A stretch of DNA of 64,000 bases from Flavobacterium rivuli WB 3.3-2 = DSM 21788 (GCF_000378485.1 NZ_KB899968.1:186001-250000), one strand, 5' to 3'; positions 7,072-17,132 are shown, numbered from the stretch's first letter. Notes: generated by a model not told the origin, from the letters alone. Made by a program: numbers and translations.

Positions 7072-9547
7072 GCTTATAGCCCTACTGATATTATTTATAA
7101 GCACCACAGCCTTTGCGCAATCTAAACCTTTTATTTATGGTATAGTGCTCGACGAAAGCGGCCAGCCTATTGAAGGTGTATATGCATATTACGACACCAG
7201 TAAAGGCCGTGTGGAAACTACTACTAACCGCAACGGAGTTTATAAGCTTGATATACCTGTTATAGAAAAGGTAACGGTTTGGTTCTCTCACCTTAGTTTT
7301 AAGGGTTTATATGCAGAGATCGCTAACCTTAGTCCTGGTGAAAGTTTTGAGTTTAATTTTACATTCAAGCCGGACACTCAAGTAATGCCTATATTGGTTA
7401 TCGACAAAGAAACCGGAAGAAAACAGTTAGAAGGGATTACTACAATATCACCAGATCTAATAAAAAATATACCAGGTGCCAATGCAGGCGTTGAAAATAT
7501 TGTGAAGCTATTAGGCGGAAATTCTAATAATGAGTTAAGTACGGGCTATAACGTGCGCGGTGGTAATTTTGATGAAAACCTTGTGTATGTTAATGATATA
7601 GAAATTTACCGTCCGTTCCTTGTACGTTCAGGGCAGCAGGAAGGTTTAAGTTTTACCAATACCGCAATGGTAAAAAATGTTGATTTTTCTGCTGGTGGTT
7701 TCCAGTCAAAATATGGCGATAAGCTATCGTCGGTTTTAGATATTACCTACCGTACCCCGGAGCGTTTTGGGGCTGCGCTCGAAGCGAGTTTTCTTGGCGG
7801 AAGCCTTACCGTTGAAGGTGTCTCTAAAAATAAAAAGTGGGGCGCTATTGTAGGTGCCCGTTACCGCGATAACAGCCTTTTAGTAAACAGCCAGGAAACA
7901 GAGTCTAACTTTAGGCCTACGTTTACCGATATACAATCGTTGGTTACTTTTAACCCAAATGAAAAATGGGAACTAAGCTTTTTAGGTAATATATCTCAAA
8001 ACAAATACCAGTACCAACCGCTCTCAAGGCAAACCAACTTTGGTACTATAGACGATCCTATTGCGCTGCAAATACTATATGACGGACAGGAAAAAGACGA
8101 ATACCAAACCTATTTTGGAGCTTTTACAGCCAAACATAAAATTTCAGATACTTTCAGCCTTAAGCTCATAGGGTCTGTGTACCATACACAGGAACAGGAA
8201 CATTATGATATACTGGCGCAGTATGCATTGGGCGATGTAGATACAAATATAGGGTCGGATACCTTTGGAGATATCCAGTTTGCCCGTGCGGTAGGCTCGC
8301 AGCTTACCCATGCCCGTAACGACCTTGATGCCCTTATTGCCAATGCCGAGGTGAAAGGTTACCACACTTTAGGCAAAAGCCAGATAGAGTGGGGCGCAAA
8401 ATATACCCGCGAAGACATTCGTGACCGCCTTGTAGAATGGGAAGTAATAGATTCTGCAGGCTTTTCTATCCGCCCGCCGGTGGTAGATATCCGTAATGAC
8501 CAGCCTTACAATCCTTTTACCGGCGATCTTGTTCCTTACAACAACATTCGTTCAACCAACTTTGTCACTATTAACAGGGTTTCGGGTTATGCGCAGTGGA
8601 GCCACAAAACTAACTGGGGCGACAGCGAAGTGTTTTTAAATGCAGGTGCAAGGGTGCACCAGTGGCAGGTAGATGTGCCAGATGGCAGCGGCAAAAGCCA
8701 GATAGTGGTTAGCCCGCGGGCGCAGTTTGCCATTAAGCCTAACTGGGAAATGGATATGCTTTTTCGTCTCTCCGGTGGGGTGTACCAGCAGCCGCCGTTT
8801 TACAGGGAGTTAAGAGATTCTACCGGTACGGTAAGGCCTAATGTTAAGGCACAAAAGTCGATACATATAGTTGCGGCCAACGAGTATAGCTTTAAGCTTT
8901 GGGATCGCCCTTTTAAACTGGTATCTGAAGCGTATTATAAAAAACTTGATGATGTAAATACCTATACTTTAGAGAATGTACGTATACGCTACCGTGCTGA
9001 TAATGCTGCTACGGCTTATGCTTATGGTGTAGATGTACGTATGAATGGTGAGTTTGTATTGGGTACAGAATCTTGGGTGAGTTTAGGGTACATGAAAACC
9101 GAAGAGAACCTTAACAACCGTGGCTACATTGCCCGCCCTACAGACCAAAGGCTTAAAGTTGCAATATTGTTCCAGGATTATGTTCCTAATATCCCCAACC
9201 TAAAAGCGTACCTTAACCTTACGTATAATACAGGCTTGCCGGGAGGTTCGCCATCATACGCAGACCCTTACGACTATCAGTCGCGCCTTAAAGATTACCG
9301 CCGTGTAGATGCCGGTTTCTCTTATGTGTTTGTAAACGTAGGCGATAAAAAAATCACACCCCCTAAAGCGTCGTGGCTTAAACCCTTTAAAGAGCTTAGC
9401 CTGGGCTTAGAGATCTTTAATATGTTTGATAACCAAAACTCTATAACTAATACATGGGTGCGCGATGTGTATACCAAAAGCCAGTATGGGGTGCCTAACT
9501 ACCTTACAAGCCGTGTTTTTAGCCTTAAGCTATTGGCAAGGATATAA
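7055..9547 (+). CDS. TonB-dependent outer-membrane receptor
   Basis: 830-residue outer-membrane transporter energised by TonB. After a signal peptide (MKTINKLIALLIL to TTAFAQ) comes a carboxypeptidase-regulatory-like beta-sandwich (about residues 22-110, IYGIVLDESGQPIEGVY), a plug domain (about 115-230, with TISPDLIKNIPGANAG and NVRGGNFDENLVYVNDIEIY) and a 22-strand-type barrel ending in an aromatic-rich strand (SRVFSLKLLARI). I choose the TTG at 7055 because it places a clean signal peptide at the N-terminus; an in-frame ATG at 6995 would add 20 residues before it. It overlaps the M23 gene by 17 bases. No SusD partner follows, so the substrate is unknown; metal or siderophore uptake is as likely as glycans. 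Confidence 0.9.
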   Translation: MKTINKLIALLILFISTTAFAQSKPFIYGIVLDESGQPIEGVYAYYDTSKGRVETTTNRNGVYKLDIPVIEKVTVWFSHLSFKGLYAEIANLSPGESFEFNFTFKPDTQVMPILVIDKETGRKQLEGITTISPDLIKNIPGANAGVENIVKLLGGNSNNELSTGYNVRGGNFDENLVYVNDIEIYRPFLVRSGQQEGLSFTNTAMVKNVDFSAGGFQSKYGDKLSSVLDITYRTPERFGAALEASFLGGSLTVEGVSKNKKWGAIVGARYRDNSLLVNSQETESNFRPTFTDIQSLVTFNPNEKWELSFLGNISQNKYQYQPLSRQTNFGTIDDPIALQILYDGQEKDEYQTYFGAFTAKHKISDTFSLKLIGSVYHTQEQEHYDILAQYALGDVDTNIGSDTFGDIQFARAVGSQLTHARNDLDALIANAEVKGYHTLGKSQIEWGAKYTREDIRDRLVEWEVIDSAGFSIRPPVVDIRNDQPYNPFTGDLVPYNNIRSTNFVTINRVSGYAQWSHKTNWGDSEVFLNAGARVHQWQVDVPDGSGKSQIVVSPRAQFAIKPNWEMDMLFRLSGGVYQQPPFYRELRDSTGTVRPNVKAQKSIHIVAANEYSFKLWDRPFKLVSEAYYKKLDDVNTYTLENVRIRYRADNAATAYAYGVDVRMNGEFVLGTESWVSLGYMKTEENLNNRGYIARPTDQRLKVAILFQDYVPNIPNLKAYLNLTYNTGLPGGSPSYADPYDYQSRLKDYRRVDAGFSYVFVNVGDKKITPPKASWLKPFKELSLGLEIFNMFDNQNSITNTWVRDVYTKSQYGVPNYLTSRVFSLKLLARI

Positions 9548-9592
9548 TTATTAAAACATTTTGCTTATTTTTGGTAGATACCTTGTAATACA

Positions 9593-10327
9593 ATGAAAAA
9601 AGCCGCGATTATAGCCTTAGCCCTTACAGCAACCATTTTTGCAAGCTGCAAAGAGGAGAAGCCAACGCCTAAAGTAATTTATAAAAATAACAGTGAGGCA
9701 AAAGCCCAGCCTAAAAAAGTAGACTCTTCAGCGATTATTGTGGCCGATTTGCCTGTGCACATGGAGGGTACTAAATATCTTATACATCCTGTGGGCGGCA
9801 TTAGGGTTTATGAAGATACCGGTAATAACAGCAGTTACGATAGCAGCCGGACTAACAACCCTGTTAGTTATGCAATATCTAACTACAATCGTTTTGAGAT
9901 TACAGGTTACTTTGAGAACCTTAAATTTCAGCATGTTGATTCTACTGCGCTGCATTCCTTAACCGATTTAAAGGTACAGATACAAACTGCTACGTACTTA
10001 AGTACAATTGCCGATAAAATAAAAAAGCAAGTATTAGTTTACACCCTGGCAGACGCAGACACTAACCTTGACGGCAAACTTAATAGCAGCGATATTAAGT
10101 CGCTTTACATTAGCGATATTAGTGGGAAAGGATTTAAAAAACTATCGGGTAATGTGCAGGAGCTTGTAGACTGGAACCTTATAGAGGCGCAAAACCGTAT
10201 TTATTTTCGCACTATAGAGGATATAAACAAGAACGGTGCTTTTGATAAAAATGACAAAATGCATTACCAGTACGTTGACCTTCTTTCTCCGGAATGGGTT
10301 GTAACGGCTTATGAACCTGTCGAGTAA
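9593..10327 (+). CDS. Lipoprotein with Ca-binding-like DxDxDG motifs
   Basis: 244-residue predicted lipoprotein: signal peptide with lipobox ending ATIFASC (Cys near residue 19). Two dockerin/EF-hand-like loops occur in the second half, DADTNLDGKLNSSDIKSLY and DINKNGAFDKNDKMHY, typical of calcium-coordinating loops in extracytoplasmic proteins. No named family recognised. A TATTTTTG box at 9566-9573 may drive it, or it may be read through from the receptor gene 45 bases upstream. Confidence 0.8.
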   Translation: MKKAAIIALALTATIFASCKEEKPTPKVIYKNNSEAKAQPKKVDSSAIIVADLPVHMEGTKYLIHPVGGIRVYEDTGNNSSYDSSRTNNPVSYAISNYNRFEITGYFENLKFQHVDSTALHSLTDLKVQIQTATYLSTIADKIKKQVLVYTLADADTNLDGKLNSSDIKSLYISDISGKGFKKLSGNVQELVDWNLIEAQNRIYFRTIEDINKNGAFDKNDKMHYQYVDLLSPEWVVTAYEPVE

Positions 10328-10339
10328 GTTAACAGTATT

Positions 10340-10466
10340 CAGTCTCAGTTTGCAGGTCATGCATACCGAATAAAAACTATGGTTACTTATGACTGAATTT
10401 TTCTCTATAATTATGATTTCAATTCAGGTTGGTAGGCAGGAGTGAAGTTGCTGAAAACTGAGACTG
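10340..10466. repeat. Dispersed inverted repeat, CAGTCTCAGTTT family
   Basis: A perfect 12-bp inverted repeat (10340-10351 CAGTCTCAGTTT; 10455-10466 AAACTGAGACTG) encloses about 100 AT-rich bases between convergent genes. A related copy lies at 20161-20313. Confidence 0.6.
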
Positions 10467-10476
10467 CGACTGGAAA

Positions 10477-11175
10477 CTAAATAAGTATATCACTCTCAAG
10501 ATCTGATTTTTCTATCTTAAAATCAAAACCAAGCTGTTGCATTAACTGTATAACAAGATTTTTGTACCAGTTCTCTGACTTGGGGTGAATATAAATTTTC
10601 TCTATTAGCTGGTTAATATCTACGTTTACCTTAGCACCCTCATTAATGTGTAAGTTGTGCTTGGTAAGGTCGGATATTACACGAACCTCCCGCTCATACT
10701 GAAAGCTTTTTCGCTTAAAAAGAAAGGGGAAAAAGTTATTATCAAACGGTATGTACTCCTTTTTATAATCTATGTATTTTACCTCGCCAATGTGCTGCTC
10801 ATAACGGTTTTCGGGCGCCATGGCATCTTTCATCCGCTGCACGGTACTTTGTATGGCAAGGCCTTCGTTATTCTTGGTAAATATCTGCCACATGGCATAC
10901 GATTCGTACTCATTAATGTGCCAGCTGCTTATAACCACATTTTCGCGGTGCGACTTATAATTATCTACAAACTCCGGGTTGCTTTGTGCAATGCGCCTTA
11001 TCTCTTCGAATGTAGGCTCGCTGAATGTGCCTTCATACTGGTCTTCAAACTTATCCGACCGCGACATAAACATTTGCCTGCACAGCAGCATATCTAAAAA
11101 TTTAGACAGGTCCAGGTATTTCCATACAATGGTGTCAGGATCCGGAATGGTAATGTCATCAGTATGTACGTACAT
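10477..11175 (-). CDS. DUF2971 family protein
   Basis: 232-residue cytoplasmic protein of the DUF2971 type: N-terminal WKYLDLSKFLDMLL, then DKFEDQYEG, SSWHINEYESYAMWQIF, GLAIQST and YEREVRVI, which are the conserved blocks of that family. Function unknown; the family is often in accessory or defence-like contexts, but here it is the last gene after a HAD hydrolase in a house-keeping run, 12 bases downstream. No signal peptide or membrane segment. Confidence 0.75.
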   Translation of the reverse strand: MYVHTDDITIPDPDTIVWKYLDLSKFLDMLLCRQMFMSRSDKFEDQYEGTFSEPTFEEIRRIAQSNPEFVDNYKSHRENVVISSWHINEYESYAMWQIFTKNNEGLAIQSTVQRMKDAMAPENRYEQHIGEVKYIDYKKEYIPFDNNFFPFLFKRKSFQYEREVRVISDLTKHNLHINEGAKVNVDINQLIEKIYIHPKSENWYKNLVIQLMQQLGFDFKIEKSDLESDILI

Positions 11176-11187
11176 GTTTTGTGGTGT

Positions 11188-11817
11188 TTAGGTGCTAAAG
11201 GTATCTATAATAGTTATGAGTTCTTTAAAGTGGGCAATTTTATAATCGGCTTCTACAGCATCAGTAATACTATCTTTATCATACAAAACGGTAGGGATGC
11301 CCAATTCTTTAGCAGCTTTAATTTCGCTTTCGGGATCATCGCCTATAACCAACACTTCATGCGGGGCATAGTCGTAGCGGATTAATATATCAGCAAAAAC
11401 CTCTTTTTTGCTGCTTATAACAGGGTTTACAATATGCACCTCATTAAAGTCATTTTCAATGCCCAGTTGTTTAATCTTGCTCATTTGCATGTTCTTAAAA
11501 CCGGTGGTAACAAGAAAACGGTCGGCGGTAATGTTTTTAATTTCAGGGTAGTCTTCAAAAGTATCTATAGGCTCATTATAAGTAAGCGTTTCCTGTAGTT
11601 CTATAGCTTTATTGGTAAGTTCCGGGCTAAGGTTATGACGCTGCGCCACGATCCTGAAAGGGGTGCGCATGGTGGCATACTTAATAGCGTCCATCTGTTC
11701 GTTATGCAGGCCGCTTTCGGCAATAAGGTTAAACACCGGGCCAAACAATTTTTCGCCAATGGCGCTTACAGGAAATATGGTATTATCAAGGTCGTAAATA
11801 ATAGCTTTAATAGGCAT
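11188..11817 (-). CDS. HAD-superfamily hydrolase
   Basis: 209-residue haloacid dehalogenase-type phosphatase. Motif I is YDLDNTIF at the N-terminus (nucleophile first Asp), motif II the Thr of FLVTTGF, motif III a Lys further on (ISSKKE), motif IV GDDPESEIKAAKELGIPTVLYD. The helical cap follows motif I. Subfamily resembles phosphoglycolate/nucleotide phosphatases, but the substrate cannot be told. Start is ATG 11817 (ATG 11823 just upstream is possible); longer starts add sequence unlike the family. Confidence 0.85.
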   Translation of the reverse strand: MPIKAIIYDLDNTIFPVSAIGEKLFGPVFNLIAESGLHNEQMDAIKYATMRTPFRIVAQRHNLSPELTNKAIELQETLTYNEPIDTFEDYPEIKNITADRFLVTTGFKNMQMSKIKQLGIENDFNEVHIVNPVISSKKEVFADILIRYDYAPHEVLVIGDDPESEIKAAKELGIPTVLYDKDSITDAVEADYKIAHFKELITIIDTFST

Positions 11818-11955
11818 GTACATAGGGGATTTAAAAGTTAAAGGTACACCATAAAAAAATAGCTGCAAAAAATGCAGCTATCCTTAACTAAATATTATTG
11901 TTGTAGTTTGTCAAATCAACAAATCGCCGAATCGACAAAAATTATATTTAAAAAT

Positions 11956-13785
11956 CTATTCAAAAGACTGCATCATAACCAGTTTGTGGTAGGTGCCGCC
12001 AAGTGCAATAAGCTCGTCGTGCGTTCCCTGCTCTACAATGCGGCCTTTTTGCATAACCACAATAAGGTCGGCTTTTTGAATGGTAGACAGCCTGTGCGCA
12101 ATAACTACCGATGTACGGTTTTGCATCATGTTTTCCAATGCCTGCTGTACCAGTCTTTCACTTTCGGTATCAAGGGCAGATGTAGCCTCGTCCAGTATCA
12201 TAATAGGCGGGTTTTTTAGTACCGCACGTGCAATGCTAAGGCGTTGTCTTTGCCCACCCGAAAGTTTGCTTCCGCTATCGCCTATATTGGTGTCAATACC
12301 CAGTGGCAAATGCTCTACAAATTCGAGTGCATTAGCTATCTTTAGAGCATTGTATATTTCTTCATTGGTAGCATTTTCTTTACCAATACGAATATTGTCG
12401 GCTATAGTACCATTAAACATAATACTGTCCTGTGTTACCAGGCCAAACAATTCACGCATTGGGTGTAATTTGATGTCTTTGAGCTCTACACCGTCTACAG
12501 CAATACTACCGGCAGAAATATCATAAAAACGGAGTAGTAAGTTAGCTATAGTGCTTTTACCCGAGCCGGACTGCCCTACGAGCGCTATAGTCTTACCTTT
12601 GGGTATCTCTAAAGAAAAATCCTTTAGTACCTTTTGCTCTTCATAAGCAAAAGTTACATTCTTTATAGAAATAGCGTTTTCAAAACCGCTGATATCTTTA
12701 GATGCAGGCGAATCCATGATTACGTTTGGTGTATCAAGTATTTCAAAAACACGCTCGGCGGCTGCAACACCATTTTTAACCTGGTAAACTGCTTTAGATA
12801 TAGCTTTAGCAGGTGTAAGGATATTGTAAGCCAAACCTATATATGCCAAAAAGAGCGACCCGGTTAAAGATCCGTCCACTAAAACGAGGTTTCCCCCGTA
12901 AAACAATAAAACGGCAATAACTACAATTCCTAAAAATTCTGAAAGAGGGGAAGCAAGGTTATTCTTTTTTCCAATTTTGTTGGTAAGCACATACAGTCTT
13001 TCGGTAGAACCTGTGAAAATAGTACTGAAAAAAGATTCAGAGTTAAAGGCTTTAATTACCTTAAGGCCACTGAGTGTTTCTTCAACAATAGATATCATGA
13101 AACCGTTTTCCCGCTGTGCACGAATGGATTGCCCCTTTAATGATTTACCTATTTTAGATATTAAAAGGCCTGATACAGGTATAAATATAAAAACAAATAA
13201 GGTTAATTTCCAACTGATATTAAACATGGCTATCAGCGAGAAAATTATTGTAAGCGGTTCTTTAACAATGAGTTCCAATACGGCAAAAAAGGAGTTCTGT
13301 ACCTCATTAACATCTCCCAGCATACGCGCCATAACGTCGCCTTTCCTTTTTTCAGAATAATATGAAACCGGCAACTCTACTATTTTGTGGTACATTTTAT
13401 TGCGCAGATCGCGCAACACCCCCGATTTTAACTTCATAAGGTGCTGTAAGCCTAAAAAGTTAAACAGGTTTTTAAACAAAAAAGTGGTTATAAGTAATGA
13501 TATTGTTAGTAACAGCGAGTAGTTTAACCCTTTAGTTTGATTAAGTTTGGTAATATAGTAAAACAGGGTTTGTTTTGCATAATTACCAATTTCCATTATA
13601 CCATCAAACTTAGGTAATGATGTTACTTTCTCTCCATCACTAAAAAGTACATTCAAAACAGGGAAAACCAATACCATTCCCAACGTTCCGAATAACGCAT
13701 ATAATACGTTAAACGTTACATTCCAAATGATATTGGTTTTGTACTTTTTTGTATATGGAATTAATTTTTTTAAATTCTCATCCAT
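11956..13785 (-). CDS. ABC exporter, fused permease-ATPase (MsbA/Sav1866 type)
   Basis: 609-residue half-transporter: six-helix type I exporter domain (about residues 15-320), then an ATPase with Walker A GQSGSGKST, signature LSGGQRQR, Walker B IMILDEATSALD and the switch His in VIAHRLST. Such proteins flip lipids or export peptides/drugs at the inner membrane and work as homodimers. The start ATG overlaps the stop of the upstream mutase gene as TAATG, so translation is coupled. Substrate unknown; lipid flipping (MsbA) is plausible given the neighbouring glycosyltransferase and sugar mutase. Confidence 0.9.
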   Translation of the reverse strand: MDENLKKLIPYTKKYKTNIIWNVTFNVLYALFGTLGMVLVFPVLNVLFSDGEKVTSLPKFDGIMEIGNYAKQTLFYYITKLNQTKGLNYSLLLTISLLITTFLFKNLFNFLGLQHLMKLKSGVLRDLRNKMYHKIVELPVSYYSEKRKGDVMARMLGDVNEVQNSFFAVLELIVKEPLTIIFSLIAMFNISWKLTLFVFIFIPVSGLLISKIGKSLKGQSIRAQRENGFMISIVEETLSGLKVIKAFNSESFFSTIFTGSTERLYVLTNKIGKKNNLASPLSEFLGIVVIAVLLFYGGNLVLVDGSLTGSLFLAYIGLAYNILTPAKAISKAVYQVKNGVAAAERVFEILDTPNVIMDSPASKDISGFENAISIKNVTFAYEEQKVLKDFSLEIPKGKTIALVGQSGSGKSTIANLLLRFYDISAGSIAVDGVELKDIKLHPMRELFGLVTQDSIMFNGTIADNIRIGKENATNEEIYNALKIANALEFVEHLPLGIDTNIGDSGSKLSGGQRQRLSIARAVLKNPPIMILDEATSALDTESERLVQQALENMMQNRTSVVIAHRLSTIQKADLIVVMQKGRIVEQGTHDELIALGGTYHKLVMMQSFE

Positions 13786-15512
13786 TAGTTAAGTGCCATT
13801 TCGGCGATAATATTCTTAATTTTCTGGTCTAAAGCAGCTTCCACTTCTTTAAAGTTCGCTACATCATCCAGCGTGTCGTTTACGCTAAAGTAAAACTTAA
13901 TTTTAGGCTCTGTACCGCTTGGGCGTGCACATATTTTAGTACCGTCTTCAAGATAGTAGATAAGTACATCACTTTTTGGCATATCCAGTACCTCTTCCTC
14001 GTTAGTAAGCAGGTTTTTAGCAATAGAAGACTGGTAATCTTCTACCATAACCACACGCTGACCGTTAATTTCTTTAAGCGGGTTGTCGCGCAGGCCTACC
14101 ATCATTTGCTTAATTTCGGCAGCACCTTCCTGGCCTTTTTTAGTTATAGAGATAAGGTATTCTTTATAGAAACCATATTTAACGTATAGTTTTAAAAGCT
14201 CCTGGTAAAGCGAGCTGGCCTTAGCCTTAGCCTGTGCAGCAATTTCGCTAAGCAACAGGGTAGAGGTAACCGCATCTTTATCGCGCACGGCATCGCCCAC
14301 CATGTAGCCAAAGCTTTCTTCGCCACCGCCAATGAATTCCTGCTCAGGGAAATCAACGATCATTTTAGCGATCCACTTAAAGCCTGTTAAACCTACTTTG
14401 CACTCTATACCGTAAGCCGATGCAAGTTCCTGCATCATAGGTGTAGACACTATGGTAGAGCCTATAAACTGCTTGCCGTTAAGCTTGCCTTGTTTTTTCC
14501 ACTCCTCTAAAAGAAAGTTGGTCATGATAATCATAGTCTGGTTACCGTTAAGCAACGTCATAATGCCATTGCCATTTCGCACGGCAACACCCAGCCTGTC
14601 GGCATCAGGATCTGTACCCACAACAATGTCAGCATCAATCTGGTCTGCAAGGGCTACCGCCATAGAAAGTGCTTCGGGCTCTTCAGGGTTTGGCGATTTT
14701 ACCGTAGGGAAGTTACCGTTTGGCACTGCCTGCTCCGGTACAATGTGTACATTGCTGTAACCGGCATCTTCTAAAAGGTCCGGAATTAACTTAACCGATG
14801 TACCGTGAAGAGGCGTGTACACTATTTTAAGTGCCTGCTTAGCTTCGGCAGGCGTATTAAACGATGCATTTACTAAAGACGACTTTATAAAAGCAGCATC
14901 TACTTCTTCATCTATAATTTGTATAAGGCTTTCGTTAGCGTCAAACTTAATTGCGCTGTACTCTAAAGCCTCAATAACATTAATTACTTCTTTATCGTGT
15001 GGCGGTACAAGCTGGCCACCATCCTGCCAGTATACTTTATAACCGTTATATTCCGGCGGGTTGTGCGATGCGGTAAGTACGATACCTGCCTGGCATTTGT
15101 AATATTTTACTGCAAAAGAAAGTTCCGGCGTAGGGCGTAATTCTGAGAAAAGGTATACTTTGATACCATTGGCCGAAAACACATCTGCCACCACTTTTGC
15201 AAGGGTATCACTGTTATTACGGCAATCGTAAGCTATGGCTACGCTAATATCTTCGCCGGGGAACTGTGTTTTTAAATAATCAGAAAGGCCTTGTGTAGCC
15301 TTGCCCAGCGTATATTTATTAATGCGGTTTGTGCCCGGGCCCATAACACCCCTCATACCACCTGTACCAAACTCAAGGTTACGGTAAAAACTGTCTTCCA
15401 GCTCTTTAGGTGATGATGTCATCATTTCTTTAATGGCAGTTTGCGTGTCTGTGTCAAACGTTGGGGTAAGCCATACGTTTACTTTATCCAGGATAGATTT
15501 TTCGATTTCCAT
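13785..15512 (-). CDS. Phosphohexomutase (phosphoglucomutase/phosphomannomutase)
   Basis: 575-residue alpha-D-phosphohexomutase that moves phosphate between C1 and C6 of glucose or mannose. The four domain signatures are present: active-site Ser in TASHNPPEYNGYKVYW, the Mg-binding loop GTDPDADRLG, the sugar-specificity loop GGGEESFGYM and the phosphate-binding RPSGTEPKIKFYFS near the C-terminus. Length (about 575) suits the PGM/PMM group of bacteria with phospho-sugar mutase as separate pgm. Supplies Glc-1-P or Man-1-P for glycan synthesis, consistent with the GT2 gene 35 bases upstream. Confidence 0.9.
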   Translation of the reverse strand: MEIEKSILDKVNVWLTPTFDTDTQTAIKEMMTSSPKELEDSFYRNLEFGTGGMRGVMGPGTNRINKYTLGKATQGLSDYLKTQFPGEDISVAIAYDCRNNSDTLAKVVADVFSANGIKVYLFSELRPTPELSFAVKYYKCQAGIVLTASHNPPEYNGYKVYWQDGGQLVPPHDKEVINVIEALEYSAIKFDANESLIQIIDEEVDAAFIKSSLVNASFNTPAEAKQALKIVYTPLHGTSVKLIPDLLEDAGYSNVHIVPEQAVPNGNFPTVKSPNPEEPEALSMAVALADQIDADIVVGTDPDADRLGVAVRNGNGIMTLLNGNQTMIIMTNFLLEEWKKQGKLNGKQFIGSTIVSTPMMQELASAYGIECKVGLTGFKWIAKMIVDFPEQEFIGGGEESFGYMVGDAVRDKDAVTSTLLLSEIAAQAKAKASSLYQELLKLYVKYGFYKEYLISITKKGQEGAAEIKQMMVGLRDNPLKEINGQRVVMVEDYQSSIAKNLLTNEEEVLDMPKSDVLIYYLEDGTKICARPSGTEPKIKFYFSVNDTLDDVANFKEVEAALDQKIKNIIAEMALN

Positions 15513-15547
15513 GTTATGAGGTGTATAAGTGTTTGATCGGTTTAAAA

Positions 15548-16498
15548 TTATAAAGTTTCGCTGATTTTATAACGTTCTTCGTTGTTTTTTGTGCGAAGAA
15601 TTATTTCGCCAAGAAAGCCTGCTAAAAATAGCTGTGTGCCCAGTATCATTGTGGTTAGGGCAATATAAAACCACGGATTGTCTGTTACCAGTATTGCCCT
15701 TTCATGCACGGCAAGCTTGTACAGTTTATTAATGCCAATATAGCCTGCCGAAAAAAGGCCTATCATGAACATTATTACCCCGAGTGCCCCAAAAAGGTGC
15801 ATGGGCCTTTTACCAAAACGCGAAAGGAACCATATAGTTATAAGGTCCAGAAAGCCATTGATAAAGCGTTCTATGCCAAATTTTGTTGTGCCATACTTGC
15901 GTGCCTGGTGCTGTACCACTTTTTCGCCAATTTTTGCAAAACCCGCATTCTTGGCAAGTACAGGTATATAACGGTGCATTTCGCCGGATACCTCTACATT
16001 CTTAACCACGGCATTTTTATACGACTTAAGGCCGCAGTTAAAATCGTGCAGGTATACGCCCGATGTTTTTCTGGCTGCCCAGTTAAACAGTTTAGACGGC
16101 ATGTTTTTAAAGACTACAGAGTCATAGCGTTTCTTTTTCCAACCCGATACCATATCATAACCGCCGGCGGTAACCATGCTGTAAAGGTCGGGTATTTCTT
16201 CGGGGCTGTCCTGCAGGTCGGCATCCATGGTTATAATAACATCGCCCTGAGCTTTGGCAAAACCGGCATGCAATGCCTGAGATTTGCCATAGTTGCGCAA
16301 AAAGCGTATGCCTTTTACATTGGTGTTTTGTGCGGCAAGGCCTTCAATTACCTGCCATGAAGTATCGGTACTGCCATCATCAATAAAAATAACCTCGTAG
16401 CTAAAATTATTTTGTGCCATTACCTTAACGATCCAGCTGTGCAGTTCGTTTAGCGATTCTTCTTCGTTAAGCAGGGGGATAACTATAGATAGGTTCAT
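15548..16498 (-). CDS. Family 2 glycosyltransferase (polyprenyl-phosphate type)
   Basis: 316-residue membrane glycosyltransferase resembling dolichol/undecaprenyl-phosphate sugar transferases (DPMS/ArnC/GtrB). GT-A domain: N-terminal SIVIPLLNEEESL, FIDDGSTD, the DxD-like ITMDADLQDSPEEIP and later RFLRNYGKSQALHAGF. Two C-terminal transmembrane helices (about residues 232-260 and 272-300). It would load a nucleotide sugar onto a lipid phosphate at the inner face of the membrane. The start overlaps the preceding DUF4199 gene by one base (TAATG). Confidence 0.9.
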   Translation of the reverse strand: MNLSIVIPLLNEEESLNELHSWIVKVMAQNNFSYEVIFIDDGSTDTSWQVIEGLAAQNTNVKGIRFLRNYGKSQALHAGFAKAQGDVIITMDADLQDSPEEIPDLYSMVTAGGYDMVSGWKKKRYDSVVFKNMPSKLFNWAARKTSGVYLHDFNCGLKSYKNAVVKNVEVSGEMHRYIPVLAKNAGFAKIGEKVVQHQARKYGTTKFGIERFINGFLDLITIWFLSRFGKRPMHLFGALGVIMFMIGLFSAGYIGINKLYKLAVHERAILVTDNPWFYIALTTMILGTQLFLAGFLGEIILRTKNNEERYKISETL

Positions 16499-17037
16499 TA
16501 TACAGTAGCTGGTTTTTCTCTTCTTAAAAATGATCCTACTATAAAAGAGCCTATCATACCTATAAATGTATATACTATCATTACCATAGGTATTGTAATA
16601 CCGGGCTGCATGCCCTTGCGGGAATCATCAAGAAATTTGGTCAATTCTGCCGGGGCTATTTTAGGCTCGTTGTGTAATTTTACTATTCGGGTTTGTTCTA
16701 TAGAGCTTTCTATATATCCCGGTACGGCATTTACAAAAACAGCATAAAATAAGCAGTATAGTATTGCTCCTGTAAGAGTTATTATAAGCCCGTTTTTTAA
16801 GCATTGCGATACAGAGAGGTAGCCGCCGTTTCGTTTTCTAAATGCTATGCAGCCAAGGATAAGAAGTGTAAATGGGAAAACTATAAAATTGCAAAAATTT
16901 ATAATAAGCCCTACCCAGCCATATTGTATAGGATCTAATTGTAAGGAGTATAATATTACAAGTTGTAAAATCATTATTGCACCAAAAATACCACCGTATA
17001 ATAAGGCTGTTTTTGCAGGAGAAACACTTTCTTTCAT
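16498..17037 (-). CDS. DUF4199 family membrane protein
   Basis: 179-residue inner-membrane protein with four predicted helices (about 10-31, 38-64, 83-108, 147-168) and a soluble loop between helices 3 and 4. Layout and the N-terminal ALLYGGIFGAIMILQLVILY match DUF4199, found mostly in Bacteroidetes next to GT2 genes. Function unknown; association with the glycosyltransferase suggests cell-envelope work. First gene of the run ending in the DUF2971 gene. Confidence 0.8.
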   Translation of the reverse strand: MKESVSPAKTALLYGGIFGAIMILQLVILYSLQLDPIQYGWVGLIINFCNFIVFPFTLLILGCIAFRKRNGGYLSVSQCLKNGLIITLTGAILYCLFYAVFVNAVPGYIESSIEQTRIVKLHNEPKIAPAELTKFLDDSRKGMQPGITIPMVMIVYTFIGMIGSFIVGSFLRREKPATV

Positions 17038-17058
17038 TAAGGCATTTATTTTAATCTA

Positions 17059-17066
17059 CAAATATA
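17059..17066 (-). promoter_or_regulatory. -7 box for the DUF4199-to-DUF2971 gene run
   Basis: TATATTTG on the minus strand, 21 bases before the ATG of the DUF4199 gene, fits TAnnTTTG; no clear -33 element was seen. Confidence 0.4.
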
Positions 17067-17132
17067 CTAATATTGCCATTATGTGTTGCTAAAAAAGTGT
17101 TATGGTTGTGTGTAAAAAAATGCAGTAGTTTG

